DNA of 64,000 nucleotides from Prostheceraeus crozeri. Lineage: Eukaryota > Platyhelminthes > Polycladida > Euryleptidae. Below, in pieces: positions 33,801 to 44,374 of this stretch. How positions within the stretch are numbered: the stretch's first letter is position 1; the number at the start of each line of letters is the position of its first letter. Under the pieces are notes generated by a model. That model had not been told where the DNA came from. It saw only the letters and a program-made list of their open reading frames with translations, and ran no database searches. The stretch lies in the NCBI GenBank assembly GCA_907163375.1, contig CAJQUW010001043.1:1224501-1288500 (forward strand), in the 5' to 3' direction. Position numbers and translations under genes: made by a program.

Positions 33801-33978
33801 ATTAAGATGGCCAGTGTAAGCCAACTCCAAGCCAACCAATTTTCGAAACCATTGGAAAGATACAAACGTTGGACCAATGCTGGCTTATGTCGGCTAACGA
33901 AGGCCACTGAAAGCCAATGTAACATTCAAAGGACCAATGTAGGACCAACGTTTATAAGGAGTTTGTGCTACTTGGGTT
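33801..33978. mobile_element. Transposon end with CCAACGT repeats and CCCAAGTA terminus (right, inverted)
   Basis: It contains CCAATGTAGGACCAACGTTT and ends GTGCTACTTGGG, the inverse of the end at 28437. Several GCCAA and TTGGAC repeats precede it. Confidence 0.5.
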
Positions 33979-34256
33979 AGATGCTGCATGCTATTTCTTT
34001 TTATTGCAACCTGGTTGAAAGAAGTGTTCATTGAAATGGATAGGATGAACATGAAATCCGATCATCTAACCATCATCTCAAGCCGAGTTGATCAAAGATA
34101 ATGTCTATTCTCCATTGTCTTTGGCGTTGAGAGATAGGGAATGAGTGGGGTCCCAGCATAGATATTAGCACCGGCCACCAGCGGCACCTTTCACCAGGAA
34201 AAAATCTCCGGAAGAATTGCTTACCACAACTGAATGCTGATAGGCCTATAGATGAG

Positions 34257-34281
34257 AGCGAGAGAGAGAGAGAGAGAGAAT
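34257..34281. repeat. (GA)n microsatellite
   Basis: About 24 bp of nearly pure GA. Confidence 0.9.
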
Positions 34282-34969
34282 GTGCTAAGTTGGCCATGGG
34301 TAAGTCCATTTTTATTTATGGTTGACTAAAATCTCAATTTTTGAAAAAAATAGTGTGAATATGTTAATTGTTTATCATTAGCCTATACATTCTGAAATTA
34401 TTCCATGAAATTGGACTCGATTTTACTGCAACATTCCATCAAATTTTCCGTGTATTATGTAATTCTTTTGGATGTCCATATGATTCCTAATTATAAATGC
34501 AGAAGTCTTCTCGAATAGACTTGTACTCCTTCGAGGCCTTCGGCGCATCCTAAATAATAATTTACCAACAGCTGTTTTCTTCTAACGATTAGACACACAT
34601 GCTAGTCGTATGTTCAGACGGAGCGAAAGAGAGTTGTGTGCGTGTGAGGCAGCAAGCGCACGCGCCGCACCAATATTGGCTTTCGCGATAATGCTTTGCT
34701 TTCTCTAATTTTTACAATGTAATTCTCCATTATTCTTGATCGACGCTCGGTACCTAAATATAGAAAGGGAAGCGCAACCCAATTGTTCCTGTCCTTCGTT
34801 TCTCGTCGGAGAGGCCATTAAGTCAACAATAGCAGCTGACTGACGTTCAGATAAGACTGTGATCAGATGATGAGCGTTCGCCAATGAGTGCAGAGTAATG
34901 CATCTGACTCGAACAGCCAGATTCCGTAGAATTCCATGATTTGTTTTTGAGTGATTGCTGTGACGCTAT

Positions 34970-35380
34970 ATGTTTAGTACTGTTGATGAGCTCATAATCA
35001 CGCCTTTCATCCCAAGGGAATATACTGAAAAGATGACAGTCGTCAAGCAAGGTAGGCCAACACCTGATATGAAATTGAAAGTACTCACACAGAAAGAAAT
35101 AAGAAATACACAAGATATTTTAATGCATCAAAATTTCAAACATGTGAGTGGCTGACCGGCGGTCAAAAACGCAAGAATGTTCGCCTTGCCTCCTTTTTTC
35201 TCGAGAAAATGTGGTCTGGACAGAGAGGGATATAGTAATCTCAGCTCCTTGAGTAAGGCGGTTAGGCTACATGAACAATCAACTTCTCATGCGCACATTC
35301 ACTTGGCCTTAAAAACTGTTCGGGAAATTGTTATTAAAAATTCATCTACAGTGTACATGAAAATTAATGTTATAACATAA
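34970..35380 (+). pseudogene. hAT/ZMYM1-like transposase N-terminus with TTF-type zinc finger, frameshifted
   Basis: Frame 1 (34970-35155) encodes ITPFIPREYTEKM, QGRPTPDMKLKVLTQ and the start of WLTGGQKRKN. The sequence then continues in another frame (35177-35380) with LPPFFSRKCGLDREGYSNL, SSLSKAVRLHEQS and HIHLALKT. In order these match the TTF-type zinc finger region that opens ZMYM1-like hAT transposases. A frameshift lies near 35160-35180, two zinc-ligand Cys positions appear lost, and the transposase core is absent. The mariner terminal repeat starts 25 bp downstream. Confidence 0.75.
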
Positions 35381-35549
35381 AAAAGTCTGGTATAGAAATA
35401 GTATACAGGGTGCGAGAAAAGTCTTTGCGGATTTTTGATGACTTTATATTTAGTTATTGTATGGTGAATTGATTTACTTTATTTTCATTTTTCTTTGAAC
35501 AAACCCATCTAGAAATAAAAACTAAACATTCCACCCTATCAACCAGAGC

Positions 35550-35745
35550 GGTCGCCGCGACCGCCATGGTCAGTCGCCTTCGGAGTCGCCCTCAGCGTCG
35601 CCGGGGATTCCTATTTGTCCACCGCCCTGACTGCCTGGGGCGGTCGCCTTAAGAGCCGGGGCGCAGTCGCCCGGAGGTCTAACAGCGGTCGCCTAGCAGA
35701 TGAGGTGCGGTCGCCTGTAGGTAGCTGCGGTCGCCGATTCTACCG
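35550..35745 (+). repeat. Left subterminal array of nine GTCGCC motifs
   Basis: GTCGCC occurs nine times, all in one orientation, in less than 200 bp of GC-rich DNA inside a strongly AT-rich region. Subterminal hexamer arrays of this kind usually bind the cognate transposase. Confidence 0.8.
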
Positions 35746-36080
35746 ATTTGCCCCTACCCTTCAGTTGAAATTTCCCATTGCGCTATTAATTAGTAAAACA
35801 CTAGCTATCTCCCTAAGATGCAGGTGCTTCAGTATTGCTCCACTGAAAACCAATAAGCTTCCTAGCTATGAGGAGTAGTAGAAATAAAACGAAATTACAC
35901 AGAATACGATATTTTGCAATACACCTGCACCGATTCAATGAAAATTTAATGTGCACACATGAAAATTGTATTTATAAGCACTGAAGATACAAAAGTACAA
36001 CTTAACGATCGAAAAATACAATTGTTCTATGGAGGTTACAAAATGTTCTATGAAAGGCATCGAAAGACATATGTAGTACA

Positions 36081-36222
36081 ATCTAAATAACAGAAACTTT
36101 ATTAATAACATTGAAATTTGATGACTCCAAATTGTCAGAAAAAAGCATCGATTTTCCAGTTAAAATTTCAACAGAAACATGCGGGTTTGATGTTGTTAAT
36201 AAAGTTCCTGCTATTTAGATTA
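36081..36222. mobile_element. Short MITE with near-perfect 32-bp inverted ends
   Basis: The left end, AATCTAAATAACAGAAACTT and following bases, is matched by the inverse right end with only about three mismatches over 32 bp. The interior shares GTTAAAATTTCAACAGAAAC with the MITEs at 3.6 and 5.9 kb. It lies inside the 11.2-kb element. Confidence 0.8.
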
Positions 36223-36320
36223 TATGCACAATAACAGCTACACAGATAACCAGGATATAACACCAAATACAAGAGATGAAAAATTGAGTCACCTATTGAG
36301 AAAAGGGGCATCAGGCACAA

Positions 36321-36598
36321 TTACTCAGCTGCAGGGGAGCGTTGGTGGCTCCTTCCATCAGATCTATCTTTTGCGTGCTTTAGTACGCTCTGCAAAGAGG
36401 CCTCTATTTCCTTCTCAGTCACATGAGATCTAGAAAGTTTGATACCGCACGATAAATTCGGGAATTCTTGAATGGAAATTTGTTGTTCCTGCCGTGAAAT
36501 GAATACTTCTTCGAAATATCCGCAGCCAAAATCCTTCAAAATATTCGACGGCATAAATTGTTTAGTCCGCTGCCGCCGATCAGTGAGAACTGCTTTGC
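36321..36598 (-). CDS. Candidate terminal exon of the nested element's gene
   Basis: On the minus strand, TTATTTTTCAG precedes 36598 and an open frame of about 92 codons runs to a stop at 36321-36323. The peptide begins KAVLTDRRQRTKQF and contains FGCGYFEEVFISRQEQQ and VTEKEIEASLQSVLKHAKD, with protein-like composition. It needs one base from the preceding exon. I do not recognise the family. Confidence 0.45.
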
Positions 36599-36911
36599 CT
36601 GAAAAATAAAGCTGCTTTTAAAATGGTGAAGCTTCTCCACGTACGTCAGTACATTTCCACTTCATTGTGGTGTACCTAAATCAAACAGAGCAAATAATTT
36701 CAAAACGATGTGAGTGGCTTTGTGATTCCAGTAAATCATTTGTGTCTGCAAAAGTCATTTAAATGATTCAGTTAATGATCAGGTCGTGGGTAGCACCGCT
36801 CTTTTAATGCCGACAATCATTGAGTGATGCAAATGACAGTGACAGCTTCTGCCTTCATTTTGAATTGAAAATCTCACGTGTGCCTAATATTGAAAGTAGT
36901 CAACTAGTCAT

Positions 36912-37061
36912 CCAGGTCAATATAAACCTTAATTATGCATTAAAGCAAGTCTACATAAAGTTCGACGTAGAAACACTGTTTAGACCCCAGGTCAATATAA
37001 ACCTTAATTATGCATAAAAGCAAGTCTGCATCAAGTTCGATGTAGAAACACTGTTTAGACC
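36912..37061. repeat. 75-bp tandem duplication
   Basis: Two adjacent copies starting CCAGGTCAATATAAACCTTA at 36912 and 36987, about 93 percent identical. Confidence 0.9.
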
Positions 37062-39419
37062 GGCTCTATCTGCTGAGCCACAGGAATTACGACCAATTTC
37101 AATAACCAGACAGAAAGCAGTCACTGCCAAATTCTGAACGTTATAGCGAGCTAGTGAGTGAGCGAAATGCCATTTCGGTGCTCTGGCTCAGATTTGCGCG
37201 ACTCATCTTTCTCTCTATACATGCAACAAAACCGTTGAATGACAGTCGTAAGTCAAGGAATAAGTGGACCGGTCTCTTAAAAGAATTAGTCAATATCATG
37301 CGCTCCTGCAGGATAGGAATAAAAAACATCACTATAGGCTGTGAAGTTTATCAGTTTATCAGATAGAATTGGAGGTCTGAAACAACTCATCCAATATTTT
37401 CGAAAATCACCCGGTAATTTCTTCAATTTCCTGGTGATAGAATATGTTATGAAGATTGATACGCAACCGGAAATACATTCATTCTCTGGACTGTGATCAA
37501 TTGCAGCGCTCGCATCTTGAAACAACTATCAGATTATTTGTTAGAAAATGTTAACATGCAAAAAGTTTAATACAGCTCTTCTATTTCTTCTGAGATCTAT
37601 CTAATAGAATTGATGACATGGCCACAGAAGAAATTGTGACTAGACATGGTCAAAGGCGAGCGAACGGTTTACGGCTAGACGAGGCTTCAGATAGAAAATA
37701 TCAGCTCAGCTAAAATTCTGGCCGTTGTAGCCGATAAGATATGTGAAACAAGAATTTTGAAGATTTCTGCCACGATTGAAAAATCCAATTAACTGTGCAT
37801 AGCTCTCATTATTTATCTGTTTAAATTTGCATTCTGAAGGCTACACATTCGCACATAAAACTTGAACAGATTCAAAACGATTAAACCTAATAGTGTGGCA
37901 CTCTGTGTTAGTATATGGCCCTTTTATATTCGCAGTTCAAGGAATGGGATATTCACGAGCCTGGATGAAGTACTTCCGAAGATTAGACACTTTTTATAAA
38001 CCGGCATAGACGCTTTAATTCCAATCGACTTAAGACAGGCTTTCTCGATCTGACGAAATCATTTGCTTCAAGCAACAATATCAATTAATCTATATTGACA
38101 AGCTATCGACTCATCAATTACACAGATATCCCTGAAAATTGCAAAATATTTTTTGTAAAACATTAAAATCTTCTTTCAAAGAGAAAGAAGTTCGAATGAG
38201 ACTCATTAAGCTTACTAAAAATAATTAAGACTAATTTGCCGATGAAGTTGAGCACGTAAAGCACGCGAATTTAAGAAAATTCAGCTATAGCTTCGTCTAT
38301 GTTCAGCTATACAGAGGTACGCCTATCGCGATGATGCATAAATGTAGTGGTAACATGTAAAAATGAGATAACTTAGTGAAATCTCTGTGGGAATGAGGTT
38401 GGTTAAATGAAATATTTTAAACGTTGCAGCTTACTCGAAAATGTTTACCCCTCATGTCTAATGTCCGTCTAATTTACGCCCGTCTAATGTCACGTTACCA
38501 GAATTGACTTTATCTCATTGCAGCGAACCATCAATTAGAGCCAACGCTGTGCAAAGTATCTTGCAGTCAAAGCTCGATGATTAAGAGTATAAATACCAGG
38601 TTTACTATCTCTTAATTATTGAAAGTCTGAATTCAAAAGCAACTTATATAAGCTGCCAAATATACAAAAAGTGCCGCGGCCGTATGATCTTAATTGACCG
38701 AAGTCTTAATTGTCCGTGTCCGAATTAACGAGCTTCGACTGGATTTACTGTATTCATGCGAAGCGATTCGTTAACGATGTCATTCTGTCCGCACGATTCT
38801 ATTTGAATGGTCGTGAAAAATTGGCTTGCTTTACCTATAGTCAAATATTTATAACCAGAGGAACACTTTTTACATCACATCTAATTCAAAAGTTATCTGT
38901 TGAAATATTTCAGTCAATTCAGTGCTTGGTATAATGTGTAGTGCGCAGGTAAACCGCTATTAATTACTTAATTTATCTATCATCACTTCATTCGACTTAC
39001 CTGATACGAATTTCGTTTGATAAGTAATCCGTTCTATCAATATTTTCGGCTCAAGATATTCCTCGCATTTTCTATATTGTAATTTGGTTGATAATCCATT
39101 AATAAGATCAATCAATTTACATACGATGTCCACAGGTGTCAGTCAGGCAACTCCAAAAGTATACTTGTACATTGTAATGCAGCACAGTATGGTTACACAT
39201 GGTTCACTCAACTTTTTAAGTAGCCACTGCTTTGAATTGTCTTAAATTGAAAAACGTAATTTACTTAAATTACAGGTGCTCTATATACAAGGTTGCAAGA
39301 GGTATCCAAGGAGACATGATAAAAGCTAAGGGTTAATAGGTTAATTAATTTAATAGGTCTGATTTACTTCACACTTCAATTACCAATACAATTGTCATAA
39401 AACGAGGAAGTATACTTAC
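37062..39419. other. No clear exon; one Tigger-like terminus
   Basis: Short ORFs only. CCGAATTAACGAGCTTCGAC at 38719-38738, with 'gtcttaattgtccg' before it, resembles a Tigger terminus. Exons linking 39420 to 36598 must exist if those are one gene, but I could not place them. Confidence 0.4.
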
Positions 39420-39555
39420 CCGATCAGCATTACGGCTTATGGAATAATCTTTGAATCTGGGGCAATAACTGGTCGATAGACTTTCCACGTCGCTCTCTTT
39501 ATCAGTGTCCGTTTCCATTGATTCAGTTTCAGGAAGATCTGTGGTTGATGACATG
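39420..39555 (-). CDS. Candidate internal exon, Ser/Glu-rich
   Basis: Minus strand: acceptor CTGTTATCCAG, donor CGG|GTAAGTATA. 136 nt, entering with the last base of a codon and leaving in phase 0. It encodes an acidic stretch (DLPETESMETDTDKESD) and then STSYCPRFKDYSISRNADR. Both splice sites are close to consensus and the frame is open across the exon. Family unknown. Confidence 0.5.
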
Positions 39556-40162
39556 CTGGATAACAGAAATAGGACACCGTTTATCATTGTATACTGTAAA
39601 CAATAAATAGGCGGCTTACCACTTATTAACGTTGACTTGCACTGCGTTATGGAACTCATCTATACTTGCTTTCCGTTTCCTTCCAAATTTTTGTCGCATA
39701 AATAACAATTTCTCATTTGGGGCCAAAGACGCCCCAAATTCTTTCAGGCGCCGTATGAGTCAGATTCTCCAAAACTTCTGTAATTCATAATTTGCATTCA
39801 TGAGTGATCGATGCACGTATAAGAATTATCCATTTTTCCCAATGTGGGATCAGGACAATTTTTTAATTTTTCGTCAAGATAATCTAAGTTATGAATCCAC
39901 CATACAAATTTAAGTCTGCAAGTATGACATAAGCACAGATTCATAATCCCCGTATTGACGTATCTAATTTTAGCATTGCACTTGAAAAGTAGATCACTTG
40001 GTTATTAAAACTCAAAATGTAGGCGTGGACAGCAACTGATTGATCTGCATTTAGACATGAAGTCAGATATTTCTTTGTTTCAAGGGCCATTAATTCGAAA
40101 ATTAAGTATACTTAAATGACTACGGATCAATCTTGTAAGCTTATTGTAATGCTTGTAAGCAT

Positions 40163-40912
40163 TTAGTCCGGGAGCCAGCGTGAAGTTGTGCAGGGAACGA
40201 GGTAGTACATACAACTTTCACATAGCATAGTACACCTCTAACCTACTGCAAAACTTCGCGTCTGCCGGATCAGATCATTTGCTTTTCAGAAATAGAGAGG
40301 ATAACAAAATCCTATGTATTTCCAATGGCAAAATTGTGACACTTGAGGTGTTGACTCCATTTTTTCGAATTTTTGCTCATAAAAGTTACACAAATTGGTA
40401 TTTTGTTGAACTGGTCATTATAGAAATCATCTACAGATGATGATCTTTCAAATGAGTTATCATTCATTGACAGAGGATGAAGTAAAGTGCACAAACAGAC
40501 ACTTATCGTTGGTGTAACTGCAAATTTTAACATAGAAATTTCAGGAAAATAGTTGATATGCTTTAACGAAAAGTGTCTGTTTGTACACTTTACTTCATCC
40601 TCTGTCACTGAATGATAACTCATTTGAAAGATCATGATCTGTAGATGATTTCTATAATAACCAGTTCAACAAAATACCAATTTGTGTAACTTTTATGAGC
40701 AAAAATTCGAAAAAATGGAGTCAACACCTTAAATGTCACAATTTTACCATTGGAAATACATAGGATTTTGTTATCCTCTCTATTTCTGAAAAGCAAATGA
40801 TCTGATCCGGCAGACGCGAAGTTTTGCAGTAGGTTAGAGGTGTACTATGCTATGTGAAAGTTTTATGTACTACCTCGTTCCCTGCACAACTTCACGCTAG
40901 CTCCCGGACTAA
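40163..40912. mobile_element. 750-bp fold-back element
   Basis: Arms of about 340 bp are near-perfect inverted copies (TTAGTCCGGGAGC at 40163; inverse GCTCCCGGACTAA ending 40912), separated by only about 70 bp. Few mismatches (for example AACGAGGTAGTACATACAAC against AACGAGGTAGTACATAAAAC). It sits between candidate exons of the nested element. RNA from either strand would form a very long hairpin. Confidence 0.9.
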
Positions 40913-40961
40913 TTAGGCGGAAAATTCTCATAGATGGATGGATGTCTGAAATGAAGCTTAC

Positions 40962-41052
40962 CTTTGCATCTTCATTATTATTGTCTGTTAAGACGGGATG
41001 TTCATCAGAGATTGCTTCGCAAATGAAGGATAACTGCGTTGAATCCAAATAC
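40962..41052 (-). CDS. Candidate internal exon
   Basis: Minus strand: acceptor CCCGATAG, donor AAG|GTAAGC. 91 nt encoding YLDSTQLSFICEAI and DEHPVLTDNNNEDAK, with no stop. Enters on the last base of a codon and leaves in phase 0, so at least one further exon must lie between this one and 39555. Confidence 0.45.
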
Positions 41053-42004
41053 CTATCGGGAATAAAAAGAAAAATTCGTTTATTTATATGAACTTTATAT
41101 GAACCACTATCACAATTTAGCTCATCTTGAATATTCTGACTAAGCACAGCTTCCTTTTACGCAAATGCTGACAATTACTTTATTAACCTTATTCAAACTT
41201 TTTGCACATATGGCTTTTATCAAGTTAATTTCCGAAATACACAGTACACAGATTTTTTCCGATCGCGAGGTTTCGGCTAACAGCTTGATCATATAGAATG
41301 AAAGCAATGAAAAACACACGGGTCAGACAGGAGTCGTAATTTCAACGCGAAATTAACTTACTTCTTTCTAATTACTTTATTATATAACCGGATATGAGGA
41401 GACCTGCTGTCCTTAAAATAGCTAGGTCAATTTTTGGGGTACCCTCACATTAATTAACATAAGGAAAATGGTAAAATGTTGAACGTGAGCTATTTGACTC
41501 ACTTTTTGTTCGATGGATGAAGTCTGAAATGATTAATAAATTAGTTTCCTTTACGGTTCTATATCTGCAACCGTTTATGCCACATTCGAAGACCATTCAA
41601 TTCAACAAATAAATTGGGAAATTATTTCAGGGAATTCAGGGGATTTCAGGGGGGACTACACTCGAAATGTACTAGTAAATAGTTTGATCATAACCATCAT
41701 CCATTATCAAAAAAAATCTGTGGATGACATTGATACTGTACTAACGGATTTTCATATATTATGCCTACTGCACACGCACACATTTTCTCTCATTTATTCT
41801 TCTTTGCCTACAGAAGGAGCGATAATTTTCAATGCTACTGACATCGTATTTACTCAATTATAACGTCAACAGGCTCTCGTCTAAGCATTTGCAAGCATAT
41901 TTGCGTCATGCATTCAATGTCTGTAAAGTCTGGACATCTCATCACGTCTTTTACACATTTACAAACATGTGTTAGCATATAATTATTGGTCAACATGACA
42001 CATT
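41053..42004. other. No gene seen
   Basis: AT-rich sequence between a candidate exon and the tandem array. Nothing recognised. Confidence 0.45.
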
Positions 42005-43042
42005 CTTATGATAATCTGGTCTTCGACATCGTGGACAACGTGCAGAGTAACTCATTTGACATCCGAATCATGTTAAGCAAGTCTGGGGAGGTCCTCCAAG
42101 AAAGTGCTTTTGCCTGAATTAGTGACCAGAACGGAATTTGCCATAAAAACGTGTCTCTTTCACTTAGCGAAATTGTGAAATGATAGAAATAGTGCACAAT
42201 TCTTGTGATAATCTGGTCTTCGACATCGTGGACAACGTGCAGAGTAACTCATTTGACATCCGAATCATGTTAAGCAAGTCTGGGGAGGTCCTCCAAGAAA
42301 GTGCTTTTGCTTGAATTAGTGACCAGAACGGAATTTGCCATAAAAACGTGTCTCTTTCACTTAGCGAAATTATGAAATGATAGAAATAGTGCACAATTCT
42401 TGTGATAATCTGGTCTTCGACATCGTGGACAACGTGCAGAGTAATTCATTTGACATCCGAATCATGTTAAGCAAGTCTGGGGAGGTCCTCCAAGAAAGTG
42501 CTTTTGCCTGAATTAGTGACCAGAACGGAATTTGCCATAAAAACGTGTCTCTTTCACTTAGCGAAATTGTGAAATGATAGAAATAGTGCACAATTCTTGT
42601 GATAATCTGGTCTTCGACATCGTGGACAACGTGCAGAGTAACTCATTTGACATCCGAATCATGTTAAGCAAGTCTGGGGAGGTCCTCCAAGAAAGTGCTT
42701 TTGCTTGAATTAGTGACCAGAACGGAATTTGCCATAAAAACGTGTCTCTTTCACTTAGCGAAATTATGAAATGATAGAAATAGTGCACAATTCTTGTGAT
42801 AATCTGGTCTTCGACATCGTGGACAACGTGCAGAGTAATTCATTTGACATCCGAATCATGTTAAGCAAGTCTGGGGAGGTCCTCCAAGAAAGTGCTTTTG
42901 CCTGAATTAGTGACCAGAACGGAATTTGCCGTAAAAACGTGTCTCTTTCACTTAGCAAAATTGTGAAATGATAGAAATAGTGCACAATTCTTGTGATAAT
43001 CTGGTCTTCGACATCGTGGACAACGTGCAGAGTAACTCATTT
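42005..43042. repeat. 197-bp tandem array, 5.3 copies, dimeric higher-order pattern
   Basis: GATAATCTGGTCTTCGACAT recurs at 42010, 42207, 42404, 42601, 42798 and 42995, exactly 197 bp apart. Copies are about 98 percent identical. Two variant sites alternate (GCCTGAATT / GCTTGAATT and AAATTGTGAAA / AAATTATGAAA), so copies 1, 3, 5 and copies 2, 4 form two types, giving a 394-bp higher-order unit. Minus-strand ORFs of about 73 codons repeat along it but are by-products. Confidence 0.97.
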
Positions 43043-44217
43043 GTATCCTCCTATTTTTGTATCATGTCATTTAAGTTCTAACTCTTATTTCATAATACCG
43101 GGTAGCCCAAGTAGCTACAAGGGATCGAATTGTAAGATAGCCTAATAGCCCTACTATAAGCACAGTAGAAAAATGTGTGGGAGACACGATAATTGCGAAT
43201 GGTTTAGGGTTATTTGGGTAGTTTACATAATTCAAGTTAACCTGTATGCGGGATGTAATGGACTAAGCTGAAAGCCTTAGGTATCTTATAATTTTTTCCT
43301 CTTGTCGTAGGCTTTTACATGTGATAGGCACAAATGGAGCATTTCAGTAGGCCTACATATTCAAAGTACGTTTTAATAACCTAAACAAGCTAGTAAATAA
43401 TTTCTGTATAAATAGTAGCTCCAAGAACAAACCCGCTTTTTTACGAAGCATCTAGGCTTACATGTAGAGCGTATCAAGTTAGGTATACCTTCTAGAGAAA
43501 ATACAGGTACCTAACTTCTCGTAGACTCGTTTACTGATTCGTCCAACTGATGTTGAGTGAGACATAAAGGTAGACATAATTACATATGTGATAGGCCCTG
43601 GGAAAGTTACATCCCTCGAGCATGGGTGGTACGCCGGTACCGTACGTAGTTGATTCGATGAGATTGTCTATTCTTCCCTATGTGTAATAGGAAATGAATG
43701 CTAAGGAATACAGTTTTTAACTTCTTTTCGCCGTGCGTGAGTCGAATAAACCTTCAAGATAACTTTCTAATAACTCTCGTCTACCGAACTCGAGTTTTGA
43801 TTTTGATGGACATGGCGAGCGACATGTCGAGGCCACGAGGTCTTCACTTTTCTCCTCCCTAAACATATTCTTACCTATCCTTATTGATACCTTATCTTAT
43901 CAATTTATAATATGAATAATACAGGTTATCAAAATGCGACCCTTACTGTTTCGAGTCTCAATTCAAAAATAATTATTAACCATAATTCTACATTCTAAAG
44001 GTACAACATAACATTCTCATAATTCAAGGGTATTCCGGGGTATTCAAAGAAATATGTTACATAAATAATTATCAATGGTTTAAATTTATGCGAACGTTGA
44101 ATATTATTTATGTCTTATTCACATACTATTTCACTCAATGGCTAATCACATAAAAAACGATGCGACAGACGTGTAGTTCATTTGAAAGAACAGGAGCGTA
44201 AGTTTTGCAGTTCTCAC
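43043..44217. other. No gene seen
   Basis: AT-rich sequence in the nested element; 'cccaagtagctaca' near 43107 resembles the CCCAAGTA termini at 28.4 and 33.98 kb. Confidence 0.4.
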
Positions 44218-44374
44218 TCGTCGAAGACAGCAAATTCTAATTTCATTATCCATTGAAAGCAGTCGGCGTATTCTCATTGGTCTATCATCAAATTTAAGCC
44301 AATTAAAAAGGAGCGCTGACTCTTTCGTATGATTAAGTTTGTCACTTGTGTTGAATGTTTCATTCATTTCTGAT
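44218..44374 (-). CDS. Candidate internal exon
   Basis: Minus strand: acceptor GATCTTCAG, donor CGA|GTGAGA. 157 nt encoding SEMNETFNTSDKLNHTKESA and then WLKFDDRPMRIRRLLSMDNE. The Arg-rich, hydrophobic-patterned composition looks like protein. Its phases (enters on the last base of a codon, leaves in 0) match the other two internal candidates. Family unknown, and it could be a chance ORF. Confidence 0.35.

Noticed and set aside
35615-35878. 87-codon plus-strand ORF, Arg/Ser-rich
   Set aside because: It translates the GTCGCC array; the Arg richness comes from the repeated motif.
39369-39659. 96-codon single-exon reading of the 39.4-kb ORF
   Set aside because: The coding-like part is limited to 39420-39555 by good splice sites; the flanks look like intron.
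42006-42985. Five repeated minus-strand ORFs of about 60-76 codons
   Set aside because: They are translations of the same 197-bp tandem unit in one frame. The array is non-coding in character and the ORFs restart at identical positions in each copy.
42005-43042. CRISPR array
   Set aside because: The whole 197-bp unit is conserved, with no short repeat alternating with unique spacers, and the DNA is eukaryotic.
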